A stretch of 5,703 nucleotides of DNA from Candidatus Cloacimonadota bacterium (GTDB taxonomy: Bacteria; Muiribacteriota; UBA6191; JACPRK01), in NCBI GenBank assembly GCA_021772705.1, contig JAJFLN010000142.1, positions 1 to 5,703 on the forward strand, given 5' to 3'. A model generated the notes under the pieces. The model did not search any database and was not told where the DNA came from. It saw only the letters and a list, made by a program, of their open reading frames with translations. A program made the translations under genes and the position numbers. Of this stretch, positions 1-4,657 are shown one piece after another (within the stretch, counting starts at the first letter, position 1; the number at the start of each line of letters is the position of its first letter).

Positions 1-1
1 G

Positions 2-574
2 CCGGTGGCGATCCGCTTCGACGAGGCGATCGGCGTGGCGATCGTGGGGCTGCTGGTGAACCTGTCCTGTGCCTGGCTGTTGCGTGACGATCACGAGCAT
101 CACGAACATGGGGAGCACGGACTTTCACACCACGACCACAATCTGCGGGGGGCTTACCTGCACGTTCTCGCCGACGCGCTTACGTCGGTGCTGGCGATCC
201 TGGCGCTGTTCACGGGGAAGCTGCTCGGCTGGACGGCCATGGACCCGATGATGGGGATCGTGGGGTCGCTCGTCATCGCGCGGTGGTCCTGGGGACTGCT
301 TCGGGACACGAGCCGGGTCTTGCTTGACGCGGAGGCCGGCGAAGAGCAGCGAGAGAAGGTCAGGATGCTGATCGAGTCTGAAGCGGACAATCGGGTGGCG
401 GACCTGCACCTGTGGCGAGTGGGGCCGCGTCACCTTGCGGCGATCGTCTCGGTGGTGACCCACGATCCGCGGGAGCCGGGACACTACCGCTCGCTGCTGC
501 AAGCGCGGGAGGACCTGGTGCATGTGACGGTGGAAGTGCATCGGTGTCCCGGCGAGAGCTGCGCGGGCGGTTGA
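2..574 (+). CDS. dmeF: DmeF-type cation diffusion facilitator, 3' part (N-terminus outside window)
   Basis: Inner-membrane efflux protein of the CDF family, expected to export divalent metals (Co2+/Ni2+ in characterised DmeF) from the cytoplasm in exchange for protons. The frame is open to the left edge, so the GTG at position 5 is probably internal and the first membrane helices are missing. Numbered from that GTG, the sequence shows a membrane segment (about residues 8-26), a histidine-rich loop (residues 30-45, eight His), a helix carrying the HxxxD metal-site motif (H53, D57 in HVLADALTS), another helix (about 83-98) and a cytoplasmic C-terminal domain. That domain ends in HVTVEVHRC, which is characteristic of DmeF-like CDFs. 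Metal specificity is inferred from resemblance to the subfamily, not proven. No regulator is visible in the window. It stands apart from the ars genes, which lie on the opposite strand. Confidence 0.9.
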   Translation, partial: PVAIRFDEAIGVAIVGLLVNLSCAWLLRDDHEHHEHGEHGLSHHDHNLRGAYLHVLADALTSVLAILALFTGKLLGWTAMDPMMGIVGSLVIARWSWGLLRDTSRVLLDAEAGEEQREKVRMLIESEADNRVADLHLWRVGPRHLAAIVSVVTHDPREPGHYRSLLQAREDLVHVTVEVHRCPGESCAGG

Positions 575-631
575 GTCGGGGCTCGGGTCTGAACAGGCCC
601 GGGCGGGCGAGAGCTTCCGGTGGCTGCTGGA

Positions 632-637
632 TATGAT
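632..637 (+). promoter_or_regulatory. Possible -10 box of the MFS remnant
   Basis: TATGAT matches the sigma-70 -10 consensus at five of six positions and lies nine bases before the ATG at 647. Transcription would therefore begin almost at the start codon. No convincing -35 hexamer is seen 16-18 bases upstream. This is a weak call and probably a relic, because the downstream gene is broken. Confidence 0.25.
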
Positions 638-646
638 GGCTCCGGC

Positions 647-818
647 ATGAGTGAGCAGCGGCCGGGACGGGACCGGATGCAGCCAACGGTCGTCGCCGAC
701 GGATCTCTCGAGCGAGATGATCTATCCGCTGCTGCCGCTCTTCCTGACGGGACCGATGGCGGCTGGCGCGGGGTTCGTGGGTCTGGTCGAGGCTGCTGGC
801 CGGATCCGATTGACTTAA
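647..818 (+). pseudogene. MFS transporter remnant (N-terminus only, frameshifted)
   Basis: This is the decayed start of a major facilitator superfamily permease. From the ATG at 647 one frame reads MSEQRPGRDRMQPTVVA. From about 699 the next frame reads TDLSSEMIYPLLPLFLTG and then AGAGFVGLVEAAG, ending in TAA at 816-818. The motif LLTDLSSEMIYPLLPLFLT followed by GLVE is typical of the first two helices of a group of bacterial MFS permeases. In intact members, roughly seven to eight residues (of the type LGxVSLLT) separate the two parts. Here they are missing and the frame changes, so an out-of-frame deletion near 695-700 is the simplest reading. Homology stops after EAAG (about 800), so nearly all of the transporter is lost. 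It is too short to transport anything. A 109-residue open frame over 620-949 covers the same DNA but is not protein-like after the break. Confidence 0.7.
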
Positions 819-837
819 GTCGACATTCTCGTCTGAT

Positions 838-876
838 CCGACGGGGGGTGGAGGACCTCATGTCAGTCCCCGTCGG
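838..876. repeat. 9-bp perfect inverted repeat with 21-base loop
   Basis: CCGACGGGG at 838-846 is the exact reverse complement of CCCCGTCGG at 868-876. The loop contains a smaller self-complementary stretch, GAGGACCTC. No T-run follows on either strand, so it is not a standard intrinsic terminator. It lies in the gene-free stretch between the MFS remnant and the acr3 end. No other function can be seen in 819-937. Confidence 0.5.
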
Positions 877-937
877 CCCTGAAGCTCGAAGAGCGCCATC
901 ACGAGAGCATAGCTGGCACTCTGGACGCAGGCACCAG

Positions 938-994
938 GCCTCTGAGTAGCAATGGAACGTTACTCCGCATAACGTTCCATTGCTACTCAGAGGC
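938..994. repeat. 25-bp perfect inverted repeat covering the acr3 stop codon
   Basis: Positions 938-962 and 970-994 are perfect reverse complements over 25 bases, separated by the 7-base loop CTCCGCA. The right arm holds the last three codons and TAG stop of acr3 (983-985 on the + strand) plus 13 bases beyond it. The left arm is an inverted copy, so a frame on the opposite strand also ends in Ala-Ser-Glu-stop. In RNA from either strand it would form a very stable hairpin. There is no T-tract after it in either direction, so it is not a classical terminator, though a strong hairpin at the end of an operon may protect the 3' end or act with Rho. Its origin could be an inverted duplication of the gene end. 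Confidence 0.9.
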
Positions 995-2089
995 AGGCTC
1001 GAAGTAGCGGCGGCGTATCCAGAGGGAGACGTTGACCAGGCCTATTAGCACCGGCACTTCGACGAGGGGGCCGATGACGGCGGCGAAGGCAGCGCCGTGG
1101 TGGATGCCGAAAGTAGCGACGGCCACGGCGATGGCAAGCTCGAAGTTGTTGGAGGCGGCCGTGAAGGACAGCGTGGCCGACTGGGCGTAGTTGGCACCTG
1201 CCTTGGCACTGAGCCAGAACGACACGAGAAACATGACGACGAAATAGATCAGCAGAGGAGCGGCGATGTGCAGAACGTCGAAGGGAAGCTGGACTATCTT
1301 CTCGCCCTTGTAGCTGAACATCACGACGATGGTGAAGAGCAGAGCGATCAAGGTGATGGGGCTGATGCGTGGGATGAAGCGGGTGTGGTACCACTCGTCC
1401 CCCTTGATCCCTCGAAGCACCAGACGAGTGAAGAGGCCGGCCAGGAATGGAATGCCAAGGTAGATGAAGACGCTCTTGGCGATCTGGCCGATGGTGATCT
1501 GGACCTCTGCCCCCTCGAGGCCGAGCCAGGCAGGCAACACGGTGATGAAGAGCCAGGCGTAGACCGAGAAGAAGAGCACCTGGAAGATCGAGTTGAAGGC
1601 GACCAGGCCGGCGCAGTAATCCCCGTCGCCTTCGGCCAGATCGTTCCAGACGATGACCATGGCGATGCAGCGTGCGATGCCAATCATGATCAGGCCGACC
1701 ATGTACTCGGGCCGATCCCGCAAGAAGACAACGGCCAGGACGAACATCAGCACCGGCCCGATGACCCAGTTCTGCACGAGGGACAGTGCCAGCACCCGGC
1801 CGTTGCGGAAGACCTTACCCAGCTCCTCGTAACGCACCTTGGCGAGCGGTGGGTACATCATCAGGATCAAACCGGCGGCGATGGGAATGGAGGTGGTGCC
1901 GATGCTGAGCTTCTCCAGGAGCGTGACTACTCCCGGAACCAGGTAGCCAAGGGCGACTCCGACTCCCATGGCCAGGAAGATCCAGAGGGTCAGGAAGCGG
2001 TCGAGAAAAGACAGCTTGCCAGCTACACCGGACTGATCGGAATTGGCGTCCACACCGTCAACAGCTCGTCCCTCTTCTCTTTCGTCCAT
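983..2089 (-). CDS. acr3: Arsenite efflux transporter, Acr3 family
   Basis: Inner-membrane carrier that exports arsenite, driven by the proton-motive force. It is full length (368 residues, about ten membrane helices; Acr3 proteins are usually 350-400). The N-terminal FLDRFLTLWIFLAMG is the usual start of the first helix. The essential membrane cysteine is visible in GIARCIAMVIVWND (C141), and the essential glutamate in AASNNFELAIAVA (E317). The start chosen is ATG at 2087-2089, because AGAGGAAG (2093-2100) lies at good distance before it. A GTG six codons upstream (2105-2107) would overlap this ribosome binding site. The N-terminal tail of about 25 residues is acidic and hydrophilic. It is last in the - strand ars cluster, 91 bases after arsR1, with its own dyad operator candidate upstream and its stop inside a 25-bp inverted repeat. 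It completes the pathway: arsenite made by ArsC leaves through it. The identification is firm. Confidence 0.96.
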   Translation of the reverse strand: MDEREEGRAVDGVDANSDQSGVAGKLSFLDRFLTLWIFLAMGVGVALGYLVPGVVTLLEKLSIGTTSIPIAAGLILMMYPPLAKVRYEELGKVFRNGRVLALSLVQNWVIGPVLMFVLAVVFLRDRPEYMVGLIMIGIARCIAMVIVWNDLAEGDGDYCAGLVAFNSIFQVLFFSVYAWLFITVLPAWLGLEGAEVQITIGQIAKSVFIYLGIPFLAGLFTRLVLRGIKGDEWYHTRFIPRISPITLIALLFTIVVMFSYKGEKIVQLPFDVLHIAAPLLIYFVVMFLVSFWLSAKAGANYAQSATLSFTAASNNFELAIAVAVATFGIHHGAAFAAVIGPLVEVPVLIGLVNVSLWIRRRYFEPASE

Positions 2090-2092
2090 GGA

Positions 2093-2100
2093 CTTCCTCT
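2093..2100 (-). promoter_or_regulatory. acr3 ribosome binding site
   Basis: Read on the - strand, AGAGGAAG precedes the ATG at 2089 by three bases (GGA core by about five). It decides the start codon, because the in-frame GTG at 2107 has no comparable site. Confidence 0.75.
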
Positions 2101-2127
2101 CGCACACCCTGTTTATGCGTATCTAGC

Positions 2128-2142
2128 CATATGTGACATGTG
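2128..2142 (-). promoter_or_regulatory. Candidate ArsR operator upstream of acr3
   Basis: On the - strand CACATGT-C-ACATATG forms an imperfect dyad: seven-base arms, one mismatch, one central base. It lies 38 bases before the acr3 ATG in the arsR1-acr3 gap, where a local AT-rich stretch interrupts the GC-rich background. ArsR repressors bind such dyads over promoters. It differs from the two ATCG-N7-ACGAT-type sites beside arsR2, so ArsR1 is the more likely ligand. This assignment is inference. Confidence 0.4.
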
Positions 2143-2180
2143 TTTCGGTTGAAAACGCCCGGCCGTGCTAAGCCAGCCTT

Positions 2181-2453
2181 CTACACCCTGGCCTTGCGTC
2201 GTTGCTTCAGGACCGAGACGACGCAGGAGAGGAACTCCACCACGCAAGGGCAGAGGAGCCCGTAGTAGATCGTGGCGCCCTCGCGGCGGCCCTCCACGAT
2301 CCCGTTGGAGCGGAGCACTGCAAGGTGCTTGGATACGGTGGACTGTCCCTTCTGAACCAGCTCTGTGAGATCACCCACACTCGCCTCACCCCTGGTCAGA
2401 CGTTCGACGATCATCAGCCGAGCCTGTTCCTTGTATGGAGGTGTCGATGACAT
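2181..2453 (-). CDS. arsR: ArsR-family metalloregulator with C-terminal cysteines (ArsR1)
   Basis: Winged-helix repressor of the ArsR/SmtB family, expected to leave DNA when arsenite binds. From ATG 2451-2453 it has 90 residues. The helix-turn-helix is SVGDLTELVQKGQSTVSKHL (residues 26-45), followed by the wing GRREGATIYYGL. It lacks the CxC of classical ArsR in the recognition region. Three cysteines instead sit near the C-terminus: C68 and C70 in LCPC, and C77. They could form a thiolate arsenite site, as in ArsR variants that sense through C-terminal cysteines. The start is uncertain. No strong ribosome binding site precedes the ATG, and an in-frame GTG at 2529-2531 would give 116 residues, add another Cys (residue 13) and overlap the arsC end. 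The family's usual length is about 95-120, so the longer form is possible. It lies 55 bases after arsC and 91 before acr3. Confidence 0.88.
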   Translation of the reverse strand: MSSTPPYKEQARLMIVERLTRGEASVGDLTELVQKGQSTVSKHLAVLRSNGIVEGRREGATIYYGLLCPCVVEFLSCVVSVLKQRRKARV

Positions 2454-2470
2454 GAGTGACGGTGAGTCCG

Positions 2471-2491
2471 CCACGACGTTGGCGGTCGTGG
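2471..2491. repeat. 7-bp inverted repeat between arsC and arsR1
   Basis: CCACGAC (2471-2477) and GTCGTGG (2485-2491) are exact reverse complements with a 7-base loop. On the - strand the hairpin sits 17 bases before the arsR1 ATG and after the arsC stop. It could be a translational element or a binding dyad. If arsR1 starts at the upstream GTG, it is simply coding sequence. No T-run follows. Confidence 0.4.
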
Positions 2492-2508
2492 GACATTCCA
2501 CCAGAACC

Positions 2509-2916
2509 TCAACGCGGGCTGGCCCATCCACGAGCGGTCAGAAGACCAGAGATCCGCTCGCGGATCGTGTCGCGGATCGTACGGACGACTTCCAAGGGCT
2601 GTCCCTTTGGGTCGGGCAGCGGCCAGTCGTCGCGTTCGAGACCGAGCACCACGGGGCAGTGATCGCCGCAGCCCATCGTGATCAGGAGCCGTGCGGATCG
2701 TGCGAGCTCCTCCGTCAGGAGCCGGGGCTTCAATCCGGAGAGATCGAGCCCCACCTCCTCCATGATCTGGACTACCTCGGGGTGGACCCGATCGCCCGGC
2801 GCGGTGCCGGCCGAGAGGGCCCGCGCCCTCGACGGGTCGGCCAGGGCATTGAAGAAGGCGGCCGCCATTTGCGACCGTCCGGCGTTGTGGACGCACGCGA
2901 AGAGGATGGTCTCCAT
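2509..2916 (-). CDS. arsC: Arsenate reductase, thioredoxin-coupled (low-molecular-weight phosphatase fold)
   Basis: Cytoplasmic enzyme that reduces arsenate to arsenite. It belongs to the ArsC family related to low-molecular-weight tyrosine phosphatases, with thioredoxin as reductant. The N-terminal anion loop CVHNAGRSQ (CX5RS) carries the nucleophilic cysteine. The two relay cysteines are visible in TMGCGDHCP, and DPKG holds the general-acid aspartate. From the ATG at 2914-2916 the protein is 135 residues, the usual length. Nucleophile and relay residues are then C8, C83 and C87. The ATG lies five bases after the stop of the upstream lipoprotein gene. An alternative GTG at 2923-2925 overlaps that stop as GTGA, which would couple translation. 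The only ribosome-binding hint is GGTGGTG. The family assignment is firm. It feeds arsenite to the Acr3 pump encoded downstream. Confidence 0.95.
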   Translation of the reverse strand: METILFACVHNAGRSQMAAAFFNALADPSRARALSAGTAPGDRVHPEVVQIMEEVGLDLSGLKPRLLTEELARSARLLITMGCGDHCPVVLGLERDDWPLPDPKGQPLEVVRTIRDTIRERISGLLTARGWASPR

Positions 2917-2921
2917 ATCGA

Positions 2922-3851
2922 TCACCACCGCGGGATCCAGCTGGCCGGGTCGACGTCCGACGCCTGGCCAGCGTGTAGGGGAACGGGAGCGAAGCCCGCT
3001 GCCTCCGTAATCTTCCGTCCCCGGTCACCGAGAGCGAAGTCCCGAAAGAACCCGACACCGCGCGGCGAGGCGGCGTCGATATATAGATACAGGGGTCTCA
3101 GCAGAGGATACTCGCCCGAGAGGGCCGCCTCGATGCTCGGAGCGACGCTCGTCCTGGAAAACGTACTCCTGATTGCCAGGGCCTTGAGGTCCGCCGAGGA
3201 GTCCGTGGCGAGTAGGTATCCGATGGCGCCGGCGCTCGCCTGGATCGCAGCGACGATACCGCCCGTATCGGGGGCGACAACGACCCCCTCGTCCGGGCGG
3301 TTCCACTCGGGTCCGAACTTCAGAGAGACCTCTTTTTCGAAGAAGAGGTCGAAGTGGCCCGGCAGAGTCCGTCGATACACACAGGTCACGGGGAGATCGG
3401 GCCCGCCCACCTCCGCCCAGCTCCGAATGTTCCGGGAGAAGATGTCGCCGACCTGCTCCAGGGTCAAACTCGTCGCGGTGTTTCGAGGATTGACGAGGAC
3501 CCGGTAGATGCCGAATCCCGCGAGGTACTCCTCGATCCTGCGGCCCTGTGACCGGGCGGCAAGGAGCTCGTTGGCGGATATCCTCCGCGAAGTGATCGCC
3601 ACGTCCACGTTGCCAAGGATCACTTCCTGGAGCGCCGTCGTGGAGCCACTCACAGTCAGGCTGGCGTCCAGTGGATAAGGCGGCTTCGAAAGCTCCGCGT
3701 ACCAGCCCTGCACCGCCGGAGCCGGTATCGTCGACGTGACGATGCGCAGCGTGCCCATCCTGGACGGTGGCTTCCAGCAACCGACCGTCCCGGCAAGAGA
3801 GACCGCCAGGAGCAGCGCGGGAACGCGCGAGCAGACAGGGGAACAGGTCAT
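2922..3851 (-). CDS. PstS-like substrate-binding lipoprotein in the ars cluster
   Basis: Extracytoplasmic binding protein of the PstS-like (phosphate-type) family, 309 residues, near the family's usual size. Residues 1-25 look like a lipoprotein signal: hydrophobic PALLLAVSLAG, then TVGC with C25 as the candidate lipidated cysteine, although Thr at -3 is less usual. Family blocks follow in order: VSGSTTAL (67-74), VDVAITSR (82-89), SLTLEQVGDIFSRNIRSW (128-145), VGGPDLPV (148-155), GGIVAAIQASAGAIGYL (197-213), YPLLRPLYLYID (248-259) and the C-terminal AAGFAPVPL. The SGT-type anion-binding motif expected just after the strand with R160/R161 (family form near SGTRDTF) is replaced by TLPGHFDLF, so the ligand pocket is altered. 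No ABC permease or ATPase is visible. It overlaps the preceding mini-ORF by four bases and has a strong ribosome binding site. It may bind arsenate, arsenite or phosphate; the ligand is unknown. Confidence 0.85.
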   Translation of the reverse strand: MTCSPVCSRVPALLLAVSLAGTVGCWKPPSRMGTLRIVTSTIPAPAVQGWYAELSKPPYPLDASLTVSGSTTALQEVILGNVDVAITSRRISANELLAARSQGRRIEEYLAGFGIYRVLVNPRNTATSLTLEQVGDIFSRNIRSWAEVGGPDLPVTCVYRRTLPGHFDLFFEKEVSLKFGPEWNRPDEGVVVAPDTGGIVAAIQASAGAIGYLLATDSSADLKALAIRSTFSRTSVAPSIEAALSGEYPLLRPLYLYIDAASPRGVGFFRDFALGDRGRKITEAAGFAPVPLHAGQASDVDPASWIPRW

Positions 3852-3997
3852 GAGGGTTCCTCCGGGTCGTATCTGTACGTGCCGTCAACGAGCCCCGGCG
3901 CCGTCTTGCCAAGGAGGAGTCCGAGGACCATGCAAAAGCCGACCCAGAGGGTCCGGTATCGCTCGAAGAAGTCGAGCTGTTTGTCCGTTGCGCTCAC
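3848..3997 (-). CDS. 49-residue Acr3-like single-helix protein (remnant or small membrane protein)
   Basis: Short frame from GTG 3995-3997 to TGA 3848-3850. The sequence DFFERYRTLWVGFCMVLGLL (residues 9-28), followed by LGKTAPGLV, closely resembles the N-terminal end and first membrane helix of Acr3. It matches the intact acr3 in this window at about 12 of 28 residues (FLDRFLTLWIFLAMG segment) and looks even closer to other Acr3 N-termini. The tail GTYRYDPEEPS is not Acr3-like. AGGAG (4006-4010) precedes the start by eight bases. The stop overlaps the lipoprotein ATG as ATGA, and the lipoprotein's ribosome binding site lies in its last codons, so translation is probably coupled. It could be a deletion relic of a former acr3 kept as a leader for the next gene, or a functional single-span peptide. 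Nothing identifies an activity, since the catalytic Cys and Glu helices are absent. Confidence 0.6.
   Translation of the reverse strand: MSATDKQLDFFERYRTLWVGFCMVLGLLLGKTAPGLVDGTYRYDPEEPS
3858..3863 (-). promoter_or_regulatory. Ribosome binding site of the PstS-like lipoprotein
   Basis: GGAGGA on the - strand lies six bases before the ATG at 3851, inside the last codons (Pro-Glu-Glu) of the overlapping mini-ORF. It is the strongest Shine-Dalgarno sequence in the cluster and fixes the lipoprotein start. Confidence 0.8.
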
Positions 3998-4005
3998 GTC
4001 AGTGT

Positions 4006-4031
4006 CTCCTGGCCCGGCCCCTGCGGGCCGG
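4006..4031 (-). promoter_or_regulatory. GC hairpin next to the mini-ORF ribosome binding site
   Basis: CCGGCCC (4014-4020) and GGGCCGG (4025-4031) form a perfect seven-pair, all-GC stem with a four-base loop. In the - strand transcript the stem ends three bases before AGGAG (4006-4010), the ribosome binding site of the 49-residue ORF. It could tune ribosome access or protect the mRNA 5' side. No T-run follows, so it is not an intrinsic terminator. Confidence 0.45.
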
Positions 4032-4051
4032 TAGTCGAACAGGACCGTATA

Positions 4052-4072
4052 ATCGTACAGTAACGATATAAT
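4052..4072 (-). promoter_or_regulatory. Candidate ArsR2 operator downstream of arsR2
   Basis: ATCGT (4052-4056), six bases, then ACGAT (4063-4067) form a dyad, followed by ATAAT. The 21 positions match a second site at 4435-4455 at 17 places, with identical half-site spacing. It lies between the arsR2 stop and the mini-ORF, within the AT-rich patch 4048-4072, so it could control an internal promoter for the downstream genes. No good -35/-10 pair was found on the - strand here. Confidence 0.5.
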
Positions 4073-4079
4073 CCATGAG

Positions 4080-4436
4080 TCACAGGGCGCCCATCAGGGC
4101 CTTGAGTCGCCGGAGCGATCCCGGTCGCACACAGTAGCGGACCATGGGGCCCGAAATGGTTCCCTGGATGAGACCCGCGTCCTTGAGCACCTTGAGATGC
4201 TGCGACACCGTGGACTGGGCAAGCGCGACCTCACCGACGATATCCCCGCAAACACACACGTTCTTGCGGGCGAGGAGCCTCAAGATCCTGACGCGGGCCG
4301 GGTGGCCGATCGCCTTGGCCAGCATCGACAGTTCCTCATCTGCCTCGGGACCTTCGACCGGCCGGAGGTCGGGCTGGTCCTCGACAGACGCGCACTCGGG
4401 AGCAAGCGCGGGAAGGGAACGAATCTTCGCTTTCAT
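4080..4436 (-). CDS. arsR: ArsR-family arsenite-responsive repressor, CxC type (ArsR2)
   Basis: Winged-helix repressor of the ArsR/SmtB family, 118 residues from ATG 4434-4436. Residues 36-56 (ELSMLAKAIGHPARVRILRL) are the usual ArsR entry helix. The metal box NVCVCGDIV holds C61 and C63, equivalent to the classical CVC of ArsR. The third cysteine of the E. coli-type box is absent. The recognition helix is ALAQSTVSQHLKVLKDAGLI (71-90), and the wing is TISGPMVRYCV with C102. The N-terminal extension of about 35 residues has another cysteine, C15, which may join the arsenite site as in some ArsR variants with N-terminal cysteines. It is the first gene of the - strand ars cluster. A promoter and operator candidate overlap its start codon, with no Shine-Dalgarno sequence, so a leaderless, self-repressed transcript is likely. 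Confidence 0.93.
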   Translation of the reverse strand: MKAKIRSLPALAPECASVEDQPDLRPVEGPEADEELSMLAKAIGHPARVRILRLLARKNVCVCGDIVGEVALAQSTVSQHLKVLKDAGLIQGTISGPMVRYCVRPGSLRRLKALMGAL

Positions 4437-4455
4437 CGCAAACTAACGATATGAT
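4435..4455 (-). promoter_or_regulatory. Candidate ArsR2 operator over the arsR2 start
   Basis: ATCGC (4435-4439), six bases, then ACGAT (4446-4450) and ATGAT repeat the architecture of the site at 4052-4072 (17 of 21 positions equal). It covers the first bases of the start codon and the -10 box, a position where bound repressor would block transcription of arsR2. The site is seen in the sequence; its ligand is inferred. Confidence 0.6.
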
Positions 4456-4475
4456 AACTGCTCGGGAATGGTCAA
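4446..4475 (-). promoter_or_regulatory. arsR2 promoter
   Basis: On the - strand TTGACC (4470-4475, five of six to the -35 consensus), an 18-base spacer and TATCGT (4446-4451, four of six to the -10) form a plausible sigma-70 promoter. Transcription would begin within a few bases of the ATG at 4436. This fits the missing Shine-Dalgarno sequence and suggests a leaderless or nearly leaderless mRNA. Confidence 0.55.
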
Positions 4476-4657
4476 GAGCTTCTTTGCTAGACGAGACGCT
4501 CACGCCATCGGGATATGCCAGTGCCATACATGAAAACGGAAGCTGTTTCCCTATACGTAGCTATGTCTCCGATGGGCAAAAAGTGCCTCAGCCAGACCAT
4601 CTCGGCGGTCAGATCGATTCTGGCCCCGTGGGATGACGACCGGCTCCGAGAGCAGGC

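Noticed and set aside
938..994. The large inverted repeat as an integron attC site
   Set aside because: The arms are perfectly complementary with no extrahelical bases or standard core sites, and the loop is only 7 bases. No integron integrase is present.
938..994. The large inverted repeat as a standard intrinsic terminator
   Set aside because: No T-run follows the stem on either strand, so the classical rule is not met, though another 3'-end role is left open.
1097..2152. A 351-codon open frame on the + strand opposite acr3
   Set aside because: It is the mirror of the acr3 codon bias: acidic, low-complexity and without family motifs, while the - strand frame is an unmistakable Acr3.
2365..3507. 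A 380-codon open frame on the + strand opposite arsC and the lipoprotein
   Set aside because: It crosses several well-supported - strand genes and shows no recognisable domain. It is a GC-rich shadow frame.
4530..4541. GAAAACGGAA near 4532, resembling part of the Tn21/Tn501 terminal repeat
   Set aside because: Only ten bases match. The expected GGGG start and TAAG end of a 38-bp Tn3-type repeat are absent at the right distances.
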